A stretch of DNA of 64,000 nucleotides from Nymphaea colorata (taxonomy: Eukaryota > Streptophyta > Magnoliopsida > Nymphaeales > Nymphaeaceae). The DNA is taken from positions 4,900,001 to 4,964,000 of the forward strand of contig NC_045148.1 in NCBI RefSeq assembly GCF_008831285.2, read 5' to 3'. The position numbers and the translations under genes were made by a program. Below the pieces are notes generated by a model. It made no database searches and was not told the origin of the DNA. It worked only from the letters and a program-made list of their open reading frames with translations. Shown one piece after another: positions 35,872 to 48,849 of this stretch (positions within the stretch are counted from its first letter, which is position 1; each line of letters begins with the position of its first letter).

Positions 35872-38278
35872 GTACTCTACTCTTCAAAACAGAATTTTAT
35901 CAAGGGACCGCATGATTCATGAATCATGATGATTCATGGCTGGGTTCTTTTATGTAAGAAGATTGAAAACTTGTTTCTAATCTCTTTTACCACCCTTGAT
36001 CAATTAAATTGAAAGACATGAATCCAAATGACTTCAAATGAGAAGGAAAACAAAACAATGCTCAAGCTAATTTATCCATAATTTTGCCATACAAGGGTGG
36101 ATCACATTTATAAAATGTATTCTTCCCCAATAGACACTTTCATCACATATGTTGCTGCAAAATCACTTTTTCATCGTGGGATTCTCTCATGGTAAGGAGT
36201 TTAAAATGGTTTTAAGCATGTTGTTTTGAAAGGGACGTGACCTTGGGTCCCTTTTCAAAACTTGATACATGGGTTCATCTTTAAGAAAAACCGACGCATG
36301 CATGCATTATGCATTAACATGTACATTCAATCGTAGGTTTCCTCTAGTTAGACATGATTCCTAGCTATAAAATAAATGAAAATAAACCCCTTCCTCGAAT
36401 TGTTGAAATTAAAATGAACCAACAAGAAATTAAAGTATATAGGAAATGACTTAAAATCACTTACTTTGCGGTCGGTCTTGATGCTTGTTCTTCTTCTTCA
36501 CTTGTTTTCTAAATCGAGCAATCCTAAGCAAGAAGCCAACCTTGAATTTAAGCTTAGCGAAACTAGAATAAGAATAAATTGTTTATTGGAATTTGGAGTG
36601 GGAAAGAGAACTTCTCACCACGAAAATCCTAGGTAAGGGTCCACTTAAGCACCATAACTTAGCAAAATCAATGGAGAGAATAGAGGAAAATGAAGAAGAA
36701 AATGAGAGAGAGAGAGGGGGGGGGGGAAGAAGACTTGGACGATTCTTCTTTCTCCTCCTTGGCTTCTACCTCCTAGCTCCTTGGCTGCAGCAACTGGATG
36801 GAATGCTCAAAATTTTCGTCCTCCCCCTTGGTGGCTAAGGGGAGGCTTATATAGAGGAGCAGGTGGTTCAACCACCTTCTTAACTCACCTTGGGAACTTG
36901 CTTAAGACCTTGGAAACTTGTAAAATAAGTTAAAGAGGGTTTAAAGGTGCTAACTGACCATTTTTAGTCCATTTACACGAGCAAGTTGGGCTAGGTTAGG
37001 TTTGGTCAACTTGGTTCAGACCTAGCTGATCAACTTTGACCAAAATTTTGGATGAAAATACCATCGCACAGGGTTTTTCTTTATTTTATGCTATTTATTT
37101 TTTTCTTTGTATGAAATCAAGCTTGTTAGGTTAAAACCTACTTACTAAGCTTCAAATGTCATTGAATTATGATAATTAAATTTAAATTTGAATAAAATTT
37201 GAAAATTCTATCAAATTTGGTTCAAAAAAGGTATTTTCGTCCTTAACTTGATTAAAAATGGATTTCAACTGAATCAAACTTTGGTTTGAAATATTGAATT
37301 CTAATTTAGTATTTGATTTATATATTTGACAAATTCAAATATATATGTGCCTTTCATAAACTAATTTAAGATCTGTAGTTTTAATTTGACCATTGAAGGA
37401 CAAAATTGTCCAGATTTGTTAATTTCAGCCAATTGACCAAAGTCAAAACCCATTTGTGAATAGTTTGACTTTGTTTGAGGTAATTTGATAAATTTGAGCT
37501 AGGATAGCTCTTAATTGAGCTGAATTGTACTTCGATAGAGTTTAGTCAAAGTGGGTTCGATTCGATCAAAGTCTATTTTCATCCATTGATGGGGTCGCGG
37601 GATAGACCTACCTTTTTTACTGTGCTGAACCGAAGTTGACGGAACCGAGCTGAAATTGGCACCACATTTGGGTGCACTTGGGTCAAACCTACTTGGATTA
37701 AGTAGGTTAGGTGAGTTTGACCAGCCTAATTATTGCTTTTTGGAAATTGACTTCTCTTTAAACATGATCTGGTTAAAGAAGAGAGAGACATAAATATTCC
37801 TATTTTCCTAGGTTTCTCATTCTCTTTTCATTGAAAATGACTTTTTTTTATTTAATTGAGAGAATATATACATATATATATATAAATGGGGGTGGGGGCG
37901 TGACTCCTGGGGGGCTCTTGACCACACGGGTTAGGTGGGGCCCACACTTGGGTCCCACGTAACAATCTAGACTGAATTAGATCCAATTATTGGATTTAAG
38001 TCAAAATTTGAATTTTGCAATCGAATTTGGATTGCAAATGACATTTGCAATTGGATTTTGATGTCAAATGACATTTGTAATTGGATTTGGATGTCAAATC
38101 CTAATTTAGACATAGTTTGGACTCGTAATCCTACATTGGGATTTGTATCACGGGTTAAATTGAATATAAATTGTTCTTTAGATTCGAAATTAGCTTCGAA
38201 ATTACAATTTTTTACAATTCTTTTGTAAAATTGTGATATCGCTTCAGTTCTGATGTTGAAAAATTTGAGGTGTTAACA
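34371..38278. mobile_element. Probable solo LTR, 3.9 kb
   Basis: Begins TGTTCGCACC and ends GGTGTTAACA (TG...CA, with matching inverted ends TGTTNNCACC). The 5 bp word GCAGG flanks it directly at 34366-34370 and 38279-38283. No gag or pol motif occurs inside; the 81-codon frame at 36593-36838 is low-complexity. A (TA)n run lies at 35837-35870 and a G run near 36718-36727. LTRs this long are known in some plant gypsy lineages. Neither strand can be assigned. Confidence 0.7.
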
Positions 38279-38382
38279 GCAGGGGGTTGCCAAATAGAAT
38301 TGTGTGCTATATTTGATGTCGACCGACCATCCGCCACTACTCCTGGGGGCACAGATGGCATCAACAGATAGCAAGGACGAGG

Positions 38383-40222
38383 TGATATAGCCCAACCCCC
38401 GCCCAGCCACGATGGCCAAGGGCTGGCCGTATCCGAGCCAATTGGGACCAGAGGAAGCGAGCCTCGACAATTTCATAGGCCAGCCAACACGCAAGGGAGG
38501 CTATCATACGCTTGGGCAAGCTAGACGACGCCTCCTTCGCATTCTTCGGAGGAGGCCATGGGCGAGGCCATTAGGGATGGGGGCCGCATTCAGCCAAGCA
38601 GGTTAACTGCCCTCTCAACGTGGGATTAACACTAGGGCAGATGCTCAAGGAGGCTAACAGAGGGAATGTGGTGCGTGGCCAGGTAGCTAGGGAGGTTATG
38701 CTGCTGAGTGAGGAGGATGGAACAAGGCAGCTTTTGGTGAGGGAGGATAAGGGGTTTTTCCTTCAGGGCGCTCGGTATGGTCCAAAACATGGTGAGGTTA
38801 ACCCAGGGACTCCGGCTTCACTTGGGCCAGACAGTGAAGGGACATGATCAGCGAAGGGAGGCTATGGGCCTTCAGTGAACATGGCCAAGGGCGGCCTGCT
38901 ACCTGGGCCTGCCCTGACTGCCACACCTTAGGCTTCGGCCACCTTGGTCGAAGCCCTCTTGGCCCATCTGCACGCAGTCATAGGTGGGGAGTGACTAGAG
39001 CTCGACCGGCTTAGGACTGGGAGGGACATGTTGGAGTGTCGCCTGGGGCATGTGAGCAAAGGGAGAACGCGACCAGCACGTTCCTTGACGGGACACGACC
39101 CCCCATAAGGCAGGACATGCCAAGCAGGGAGAGGCACGGTGTGGGCAACGTAGGTGGCACACTCAAGGAGAAAATTGGCGGGACATGTTCGGCTGTATGG
39201 CGGGACTCGTTTGTCGAGAAGGGACACCATGGCGGGACACACGAGCTGGCGACCTTCATGTTCTGACAGGGCTCGTCCGCGCAGTGAGGCGGGACATGCC
39301 GAGCGAAGGAGGATAACGTAATGGGACACTTCGGGGGGTAATCCGGACACGGGTCCGGGCTTGTAATGCGGGTTGGGCAACATATTTTGTAGATTTGGAT
39401 CCAGGCGCAGCCTTGTGGATACGGGAGTGGGTTTTTGGGGGGATTTCAAACTGGGTCCGGACCCACTTTTTCTTGAGTCGAACTAGAGACCCAGGTCACT
39501 ATGTGGGACCCGGACGGTTCTGTGTGAGCCGGGATGGCGGTCGGGCACCTGCATGAGCTCGCACGCACGAGCTGCCCCTTTCTCCTTTTTCCTTCCTCCT
39601 GCTCTCTTCAAAAGCCAGAGCTGCAATGGATGAAGGGCTTTTTGATCATCATCCTGAGAGTTGTAATTCCTGAAAGTTCTTCCCAGAAGGCCGGCTGGAT
39701 GCAATTACCAACGGTAGCTCCTCAGTATAAATCAGATTGCCATTTGAGGTTATCTTCTTCCTCCTCTCCTCTGTGTGTTATTCTTTTCACTGTTTCATCC
39801 CTTCATCGACAAGAGCTCTCTTCATTGGACGCCACATCCCCATGAGAAGAGACTTTCCAACTTTCGGTGACACGCCCAACACTATTTGTCATTCTCCAAT
39901 TTGCCCCGATGCACATGCCTTCACGCTGCTTCCGCCCACGCTCATCTGTGGTGAGTCCCTAGAACAGGTTAATGTTCCATTGGATTCAGGCGAGTTCACC
40001 AACAATGCTCCTTGCCATCGAGATCATTCCTTGCACAACTCCCATGAACCACTGCAACAGCCGGTTCTCCAGACACTTCTCCTGTTTCGCCTGTGCGTTT
40101 CGAGGCCACCAAACGCCTCTTAGTCTTGCAGCAACCTTCGCCAGCACCTGCCGAGCATGATATTGGGAGAAAAAAGTTGGAGGCGGTGCCTTTTGGCACA
40201 TCCCGACAGTTTGACCCTAACA
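38383..40222 (+). repeat. Gypsy-like element, 5' LTR
   Basis: 1840 bp. Aligns with the 3' LTR from 38383 to about 38886 and from about 39827 to 40222. The middle (about 940 bp) has no counterpart in the other LTR. Confidence 0.75.
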
Positions 40223-40226
40223 AAAC

Positions 40227-40238
40227 TGGTATCAGAGC
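40227..40238 (+). other. Primer binding site (initiator Met-tRNA)
   Basis: TGGTATCAGAGC, five bases after the LTR end. This marks the left LTR as the 5' one and the element as + strand. Confidence 0.9.
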
Positions 40239-42613
40239 ATCGCTTGGACGCCGACGATCAAACTTTCAAGAACGTTATGAACAACGTCTTTCGGTAGACA
40301 GAAAACAGCTGAATCATTCTCCCCACTAGATAAGTGTTTCAAATGCATATTCCAGCCGATCGTAGATCCAAATTGTGTTAATACTGGACGACGAGATTCT
40401 TGACAGATTTCCACTTCCAACGAGCCAAAGAATGCTCGATTTGGCCCAGAAACTATATCAGAATAACGTTTTGAAGCTCGCTGGAAAGTTTTTGACGTTT
40501 TTCTGACGCGAATGATAAATTCTGGCCATCTTGAAAAATCCGGCCAAATATTCCGTCGGGATTCCGCCTTTGTTCTTCGGTCACCGGCGTGTCAGCTGTT
40601 TCAGTGTTCGAAGCATTAGCGCGCCACCTAGATTCGCGACTTCCGACACACTTCATGCAACAGTGTCTTGGTAACTCGTTGAATCCCACTTCGTGTCGCG
40701 CTTCGCAGTGCCTCCAACAGACACCGCATCCCGCACAACATATGTCACCTTCCTTTCAACGTGGGTGACATCGTTCTGCGTGGCCCGAGCCTCTGAAGCA
40801 CATGTCAAACCAGGATACTACTCGATTTGCACCCAAACTCAGCCTTCTCAGTCGACGGAAATTGCCGAATCTTCCTCAATCTTTTATGGTCAGCGCTGAT
40901 TACTCCAGCAACAGTTTGGGACGAGTTTGGATACGTTGAAATTGATTGGGTCTTGGCTTTCTACCGTCCAAATCTCATATTTTTTGGAATTGAATCCAGG
41001 GCGTGATAGATTTTTGAGTGCAGATTGTCTGGAGGCGTTTCTTGCGATTGAGAACAGCCTGAGACTCAACAGGAGGACCAGGCTGAGGCGTCACTTCCTC
41101 CTGAATGCGACTTTCCTGGAGATCGAATTGGATAGCGAGCTTGGTGTCGCTGGATTCCCATAGATGTCTATTATTTTTTTGTTAAACTTTGAGGAATTTT
41201 GGACCGCCCAACTGAGAGATATTTATTTTTGAACAGTCAGAGGTCCCTGAAGCTGCAGATAAAGGTTCCAGCAGTGACTGTCAACTGGATTCTTGATACA
41301 CTGGAGCTCGAAGGGAGAATACGTGTTCGCTGGCACCTCCGGTGATTGCCTCACCCCATCACATCTTCTCTTGGGGTTGACTCGAGCATCCGGTGACATT
41401 TCCAATCAACCATTCTAGCTTACCTTCTGTTTTTTGCTAGTCTCTAATTGTTGTTATACCTTGCCCTGCTGAGCTGAGCTGAGTGCGTGGTGAAGCCAGA
41501 ACCAGGAAACGGATTGAACCTGTTAGAAGTCATAACTTATGCCAGCCTAAGTGGCACATGCTTCCCCCTCAGATTTGTCTATCAACATGGGTTAAAATGT
41601 ATCATAGTGACAACTTCTAACATATCTGGAAATACCATGTTTCCATGATTTTTTGAGCAGTGACTCTCGGTTGCCTTGTTGAAGGGTGCAACTGTAGTTG
41701 CCGCGACTAAGCTGAAACCTGAGAGAAAGAGGGTGTTCGCTGGCTTCATTTTAGCGATTTCTCTTCCCTAACACATCAGCACACTAGGGGTTCCAAAAGC
41801 CATGGTAAAGTGCATTCCCTTCTCCCTCTAAGTTGTCCATTCATAACAGTAACTACGCTGTTCATGTTTGAACAAGGAGTTGTGGCGTAAGGTGAATGTA
41901 GCAAGCTGTAGCTGATTGCTTGCTAGAAGAACGAGGCTGCTGGATACAAAGGAGCAGCTTACGCTGCTGCATTTTATCCTTCGTGAACAGGTTCCATTCA
42001 AACCACCTTATAGTTGCGTAGGAAAAGGGTGTAATTTTTGTTTTAACCTGCCATCGGCATCCCTGATTTGGGCTCCTCCTTGTGCACATTGCAAAAGACA
42101 CAGCCCAGTAGTGGGAAGACCTACCCGTGGGGCAATTGGGGCATGGTTTGTTGTGATCTTAGGTATGGTTTGATGAGTGAGATGGGAGAGATTTGAACCA
42201 TGTATCACTGCGCTCATGTAAAATTTAATGTCACCCCTTGCTGATTTTTGAGAGTTGCTCTTGTGAGTTTGGGTTTCGAAACCACTTGTACTCCTCCTTG
42301 GGAACAACTAGGGCCTTGTATAGGCCAGGAACCTTGTAATAGACAAACCTGATGAGTTAGGTTGATCCATGTCTCAGTACAAGTGGATTCTATAGCCACA
42401 GTGGACAGACTGGTTTCATATTTCAGTGGTGTTCAGCTGGAAGTTGAAGGACATATTGGTCTCAGATTCAACAGGCTGCATGGTTAGACTCGAGTTGGAG
42501 GGAAGTCCGTGATGAGATGGACCTATTTCTGATCACTCACAAGGAGGGGGTCAGTCCTCAGGAAATCATCTTTAGACCGCACGAATCTGGGTTGGGAAAT
42601 GCCTTAAAAGGTG

Positions 42614-43157
42614 AGGTTTGAGTGGCTGGAAGACACCCGGACTGCGACTTTGTGATAGATCACCTACCGTCAACCGGTGCCATTTTCAGCTCACGGTAGA
42701 CAGGTCGACCAAGAGGCTTTGGGTGATTGACTTATCTTCAACCCACGGAACCATAATTTCTGGGCATTGGTTGCAACTCGAAATTCCCATACAATTATAT
42801 GAAGATGACCTCCTTAGAGTAGGGAATTTGGAGTGGAGGTTTCAGCTAAGATGGGTACCCGCTGCTCTTGATCGAATGTATATTCCAGATCTCCTATCTC
42901 GGTCTGGTTATCCAACTGAGGATGAGAGAACTTATGAAGACCCAGCTCCAACTTGGCAGGCTGAACTTGGTGAGGACGATGCAACAAAGATGCATTTGAG
43001 AGTGGGCCAGACCGAAGGGGAAAGAGAGCCTCCTATCAGCCAAAATGTGGTTGTAATTGTAATAAGAACTCAACAGCCCCTCGTGCGAGATTTCAAACAT
43101 ATCCCAAGTGGAAAAAAGGTGGAACCCCAAATGGTTACAACTTCAGAGATGAGATAA
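42614..43157 (+). pseudogene. Captured host fragment: FHA domain of PS1-like type, broken
   Basis: FHA domains bind phosphothreonine peptides. The FHA hallmarks are present in order: GRHPDCDFVIDH (+ strand from about 42630), then after a one-base frame change NRCHFQL, WVIDLSSTHGT, GHWLQLEI, LYEDDLLRVGN and FQLRWVP, running into WVPAALDRMYIPD. The DLSSTHGT...LRWVP style is typical of plant FHA proteins of the PS1 (parallel spindle) group and is foreign to gag-pol. A TGA lies just before the GRHPDC block, and the frame changes near 42660. It sits between the element's leader and its gag, in the same orientation. After the FHA domain the sequence has no family that I recognise; no PINc domain was seen. 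Confidence 0.75.
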
Positions 43158-43479
43158 TCTAGCACTTTGATATCTTTGGCACCGTGTTGAAGACTTATGT
43201 GCCACACTAAAACAATTCGGTTCAGAGGCTAGAAATGCCATAAGACGGATCCAATAGAGGGTTGAGAACCTAGAGTATCATACGGGGAAAGCCTTAGGAG
43301 ATGTTGATGTTGCAACATTGTCGCCACTTTATGACAGATTAAGTCTAGCAGAGGGTTCTTGGAGCAGCACCCTTTAGTGAGAATGACCCACCATCAGTTC
43401 CACTTCTGGCTAAGCACACACAACCCTTACAACGATTGTCTTTCCATAAAAGAAAAGAACACACTAAGCGGGGATAAGT

Positions 43480-45315
43480 TTCAGATATAGGGTGAAGTGG
43501 AAAACCAGACTTGAGGGTAAGCGGATCCCTCACTTAAGAAGGGAAAATATTGTTGCAAGGGAGGCCAGCCCCGTGAGTGAACCACACATGCTTCAGCGGG
43601 AGGTGAACCAGCTGAAACCAGTAGGTCCATCCGTTGCCTATAATCATGTCTACCTCAGGCTGAAATGGCAAACAATGGTTGAGATCGAAGAGAGGAATGA
43701 AGCGTCTGAATCAAGTCATGAAAAGGGTGAGTTTCAGCCATCAGCGAGCCCAGCTGAGTTACATGAATGTGCTGGTGCGCTACCAATTGACGGGCCACCT
43801 CCTATATCAGGTTCAGCCATTGCTAGGAACCGAACACCAGCTCCCACCTCAAGTGGCGTCAGTTAAAGAATCATAGAGGCACCCAACCTGATCAATATGA
43901 AAAGTAGTGGTGTGCCAACTATGTCTCTATCTGAGGAAGAGGTCAAGGCACCGGTAACCAGCCAGGAATGCGAATCCCAACTTTCCTTACGCAGCACTAA
44001 ACAACTAAAACAAGGGGAAGAATCGGTTGTACACAGCCAGGTTTATCTCGGGCCGCAATGGTTGAAGTCAGCCAAGCTTGGAGGGGCGAATGCACCCAAA
44101 CCCGTGGATGATGAGGGCAGAACCTACCTCAGCAGAAATACAGCAGGCGTGAGCACGCTGGCATCTTGGGAAGGGGACCTCCCGGAGTAGTCCATCCCTT
44201 TAATGAGAAAGCAGCACATCACCACCAAGCCGGGCAGGTTAATGGGATAAGGATTCCTTGTTGGGCAGTACAAAATATTGAAAGTTGTTCTTCAGTCACA
44301 ACTTATTGCAACCAATGAGAGTGGGCTGGGTATAAGGGGCTGAAAAACCAACATCGGTGGAAGAAGAGGTCGAACCAAAAACTCCCACCTTCACACGATG
44401 ATAGTCAGTCAGGCTACACCCGAGTGCTTAGGACTGACGATCACATCCTAAAAAGGTCTTGGCATGAGAGCAGACCCAGGCCTGTCGTGAAGCTCATAAC
44501 CATTGTAGATCAAAGTAAATCCTAAATACTAGCGTGTGGCAAAACTATCACGGGAGACAGCTACCCGAGGACCGACAAGGATAGACAACAATCGGGTCAC
44601 CCTACACCCTCCCCTCGGCCCCTAACTTGTAAGGAATGAAAAGATCATATCAAGAAAGGCCAGTGCTTCACTTGTGAAGCAAAATGGGGACCAAAACACC
44701 AATGTGAATAGTCCCCTAACCTCAAGGAGAAACCTAGAGGGAACGATTCCACCAAGCCTCTGGCCGGATCTCTCGAGGAAGACGGTGCAGCTGTAACTAA
44801 CCTGGATGATGATGATAAGGGCAGTAGTGAGCACCCCGGTAATAGTAATGGATCCCTAAGGCTGCGAGGCTACATTAACACCATGGGCATTGTACTACTA
44901 GTAGATACTGAATCATCCCATAACCTCATCAACCACCAAGTTGCCCATTGGATTGGGGGCGGGGTAAGGGATCACGACGCACTAAGGGGACCCTTTTGTG
45001 TAGCATGTAAAGACGTGGAGATCGAGACCCAACACCATCGGTTCCGAGCAGATTTGTATGTATTTGTTGGGTGTGGACCGGATGTGGTGCTCGGCAGCCC
45101 GTGACTCAAATCCCTTAAAGATGTTGCCCTAAACCCCATCAACATGACAGTCCGGTTCACTGGAAAAAATGGGGAAGAAATAACCATATTTGCTTTAAAG
45201 CAAGGCAGCGATACTGTGGGTACCTTAGGTGAAGAAACAATCGACCCTTATCTCCAAGCCGTAGCATCCGATATTGGAGAAGGGGATCCAACAGTCCCAG
45301 ACCACACTGCCTGAG
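43480..45315 (+). pseudogene. Decayed gypsy gag C-terminus and protease
   Basis: After gag-like polar frames there is a zinc knuckle CFTCEAKWGPKHQC (about 44660-44705). It is followed by protease sequence GYINTMGIVLLVDTESSHNLINHQVA (read in short pieces: GYINT, LLVDTESS, NLINHQ) at about 44865-44945 and GCGPDVVLGSP at 45070-45103. The catalytic triad reads Asp-Thr-Glu instead of Asp-Thr/Ser-Gly, so the enzyme would be dead even without the stops after GSP and near 45313. Two stretches (QLKPVGPS...VYLRLKW and QLKQGEES...VYLGPQW) look like diverged copies of one gag-like repeat. Confidence 0.75.
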
Positions 45316-45651
45316 GGGTGATTCTTAGAGAAGGAACCATGAGATTCAATCGTCATGGTCAAAGAAACCAGCCCCGGTGGTCGGGAAACACTATGGGCTA
45401 TACCGGAACTCCTTTAGAGGCACCGCGCCAGCCCTACATTCAGTCTATACGGCAGCCTCATAGGGTCACACGCCAACCACCAAGCAGACATAGCTGGACC
45501 TTGGGTGTAGAAAGTGCCATCATTACGTCTATGACACAAGGCCAATCTTTTTGGGACCCCAGTGGTAGAGAGCCACATGAGAAGACCATTCATCGCCACA
45601 AGTTGGACTATGCAGAGCCTGAGGGCAAGCTCTATCTTAGAGGGATGGAAT

Positions 45652-47038
45652 TGATAAAGCCCAACCCCCGCTCGGCCACGATGGCCAAGGGCTGGCCGTA
45701 TCTGAGCCAATTGGTACCAGAGGAAGAGAGCCTCGACAATTTCAGAGGCCAGCCAACACGCAAGGGAGGCTATCTTATGCTTGGGCAAGCTAGATGACGC
45801 CTCCTTCGCATTCTTCGTAGGAGGCCATGGGCGAGGCCATTAGGGACGGGGGCCGCATTCAGCCAAGGAGGTTAACCGCCCTCTGAGCATGGGGTTAACA
45901 ATAGGGCAGATGCTCAGGGAGGCTAACAAAGGGAATGTGGTGCGTGGCCAGGTAGCTAAGGAGGTTATGCTACTGAGTGAGGAGGATGGAACATGACAGC
46001 TTTCGGCAAGGGAGGATAAGGGGTTTTTCCTTCAGGGCGCTCTGTATGGTCCAAAACATGGTGAGGTTAACCTGGGACTCCGGCTTCACTTGGGCTAGAC
46101 GGTGAAGGGACAGGATCAGCGAAGGGAGGCTACGAGCCTTCAGCGGACAGGGCCAAGTGTTAGGGCCAAACTGCCGGGAGGTGCCGACCCCAACTTTTTC
46201 TCCCAAGATCTAGCTCGGCTGTTGTAGGCATCTGCTTCTGCATTGTCGGGCATTGAACAGAGGTGAGGAAGCGCTCGGGGGGAACAAGGGAGACGACCGT
46301 GGGGAAGATGGAAGGGGAGATTGTGTGGGATGTTGATGGAAGTCGCCAATGGAGTGCAGGGGGATGTTCACGACGACGGAGGGCGGCGTTGGCGTGCAGA
46401 GAATGGCAGGGTCTATCCATGGGTCGCCGGAGGACTAATGGAACAGTGATATGTCCCAAGAGCTCTCGGGGGCAACAGGGGAGTTTAGACGGTGAAGAAG
46501 AACCGTGTGATGGAAGGCGTGCACCAGATGGAATGGGGACAATGGTCAGCCTCGAGGAAGTCACCGAAAGGAGCTCTTGCCGCCACATCCCCATGAGAAG
46601 AGACTCTACAACTTTCGGCGATACCCCAAACACTATTTGTCATTCTCCAATCTGCCCCGATGCACATCCCTTCATTCACGCTACTTCCACCCACGCCTAC
46701 AACACCCTATTCATCCATGGTGAGTCCCTGGAACAGGTTAATGTTCCATCAGATTCAGGCAAGTTCCCCGACATATTCGGTCATCCTCCAATCACCAACA
46801 ATGCTCCTCACCGTCGAGATCATTCTCTGTACAATTCTCATGAACCACAACAACACCCGGTGCTGATTCTCCCTTCCTCTCTTCTCCGAACGCTTCCCAT
46901 ATTATGCCAGTGCGTTCCCAGGCCACTGAACGCCTCTCAGTCTTGCATCAGCCTTCGCCAGCACCTGCCGACCGTGATCTTGGGGAAAAAAGTTGGAGTC
47001 GGCGCCTCTCGGCACCTCCCAGCAGTTCGACCCTAACA
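45652..47038 (+). repeat. Gypsy-like element, 3' LTR (rearranged)
   Basis: 1387 bp. Shares its first 505 bp or so and its last 455 bp or so with the 5' LTR. The middle (46158-46580) is different and begins with an inverted copy of the LTR's own end: TGTTAGGGCC... at 46158-46210 is the approximate reverse complement of 46976-47038. Confidence 0.75.
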
Positions 47039-47729
47039 CCAGGCGAAACCTTCTGGGCTGCGTGTGCTTTGGAATACACACACTCGCTAAAATAAAAAGT
47101 TATTGCATGAAATCCACCAGAAAAAACACAGGGAAAAAACAAGATAGTGAAATCTGATGAAATGAAAGAGAATTCGGAATTGGGTAATCGTCTATCTGCT
47201 AGAAATATGATAGGTAGTGATAGAGGCGACACAAATCTAACGGAATGTTCGGGAAATGCAAATGGGTGGTGCTTGGGCACTCATTGGGATGCTCGTTATA
47301 CCCGTGTGATGCTGCTTAAGCACTTTGAGCATTGGAATTGGCTGGAGAAGTCAAGTGCCTATTTGAAGCATTACACCAGAAAAATGACAGGTGGAACAAT
47401 GATTCTCAAATCCGATGAAATGGTACGAGATTTATTCAATATGACTCGAACCCTCACTAGATTGTAGATGCAGGGGAGATACCACTTGAGCGCTTCGGGT
47501 GTTTGAAACCGCCAGAAGAATCACCACTTTCTTGTTTGAAGTCTGCTGTCTAAAAAATGACAGAAAGCTACAAGGTCGAGTTGTAATGGCGTTTATCACC
47601 GCCGACAGGTTCCAAGAACCACACATGAACTTACATGGTGTTCTGCATGTAGTTGGAGAAAATGCAGTCACCTATGAAGAACCATGTTGTCAGAGAACTG
47701 CCAACTATCATTCGCCCAAGGCTATCTAA

Positions 47730-48690
47730 GCAGCATTCTTGTTTATGCTATGGAGAATGATATATTATGTCGACGTGGCAAGATAGTCGTGCCAAATGAG
47801 AATGCCTTGTGAACTCATTGATTATCATCATGGGCTTCCTTCTACCAAGCATGAAATAGTAAACAATACAACAATGCACATGAGGGCCCCAAGCCCGACC
47901 TGATGGGATATGTGTGCCAATGTACTACATGTCAGCAGAATCCTCTCGGCGACCTCTGCCCCTTGCCCATACGAGTGCACCCTTAGGAGGATGTCTCCAT
48001 AGATTCACTACCACAATTTGAAGGCAGGGAGGGCGTTCTAGTTATAGTTGATCAGTTCATCAAGTATGGTCTTTTTGCTCCCTTACCAGTGCTTTATTTC
48101 CCCACATCAACTAAAATAACATATTCATCAACTAATATACAGACATTGCAGGGTCATTTTTCTTTTTAGTCCAACACACCACCCCCAAATGAGCAGACAG
48201 TCAGATGTGGTAAATTGCACCATGGGGACCTATTTGTAGAGCTTTGCCGGTGCGGGCCCTTGATTTGGGCCAAGTATGCCATATCAGGCCATGTACAATC
48301 GAGCCCCTCTGACCTTACACGCCTATGAGCCGTGGCTTGCCAGTGAGGAGAACCGAGAACCCTCGTAGACAGAGATGAGATTCTTTAGATGAGATGCCTA
48401 AGCAAGAGTTCACCTTCTATTCCATGTGATCCACTCAAGCCATATCGAAGAGATTTACCTATAAGAGCAGCTGGGATGCCAGATGAGCCCCCCATTCCCC
48501 AACGTATCTTGCATAGGTGCATGGTGTGCCAAGATGGCCTACATTGTTAGGAGATTGGCAAAGTGGGATCAAGGAGAAATCGGTCCCGCATGAGAGGATG
48601 CTACGGAGCTACAAGAGAGGTGCCCCCAACTCCGACCTTGGGGCAGGCCCAGCCCAAGGTGGGTTGATCTGATGTGATTCCATCATAGAC
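47730..48690 (+). pseudogene. Decayed Ty3/gypsy integrase with C-terminal tail
   Basis: In broken frames: ENDILCRRGKIVVPNENAL, the zinc-finger end CQCTTCQQNPLGDLCPLP, the core start SIDSLPQFEGREGVLVIVDQFIKYGLF (pieces IDSLPQFEG, VLVIVDQFIKYG), a QTVRCGKLHHGDLF piece matching the QTER..N..LE..L region, LHAYEP, and an EDATELQERCPQLRP tail like the end of the chromodomain region. It lies outside the 3' LTR of the preceding element and so belongs to another insertion. Many stops are present. 47044-47729 has no recognised motif. Confidence 0.75.
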
Positions 48691-48849
48691 CAGCCTATGC
48701 AGCTGAGACAGGGCCGGCCAGGAAGGCTGACTATGTGCCGAGCGAGAGCTATCCCGAGGTTGATCAATTGTGCGACTCTCGCACCAAGCCCACCCCGGAT
48801 GGAGCAGCCTGGCATAATGAATGTTGTGACTGAAACCATTTGATATCAT

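Larger units (their letters stand above)
38383..47038 (+). mobile_element. Ty3/gypsy-like element lacking RT/integrase and carrying an FHA gene fragment
   Basis: The LTRs begin TGATATAG / TGATAAAG and end CCCTAACA. The flanks are CGAGG (38378-38382) and CCAGG (47039-47043), a 4-of-5 target duplication. A primer binding site follows the left LTR and a purine tract (AGAGGGATGGAA) precedes the right one. The interior runs: leader with nothing recognised (40239-42600), broken FHA domain (42614-43157), repeated Gln/Glu-rich gag-like frames (43480-44190), zinc knuckle, protease, then a direct jump to a pol tail (KLYLRGMELIKPNP). No RT, RNase H or integrase is found between 45315 and 45652, so it could only move with help in trans. 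Confidence 0.75.

Noticed and set aside
40227-40238. tRNA gene
   Set aside because: Only the 12-base tRNA-complementary primer binding site is present; no cloverleaf follows.
46158-47038. A separate complete LTR or TIR transposon
   Set aside because: The right end coincides with the LTR end defined by the 5' LTR and its primer binding site, and the left arm is only a partial inverted copy, so a rearranged 3' LTR is simpler.
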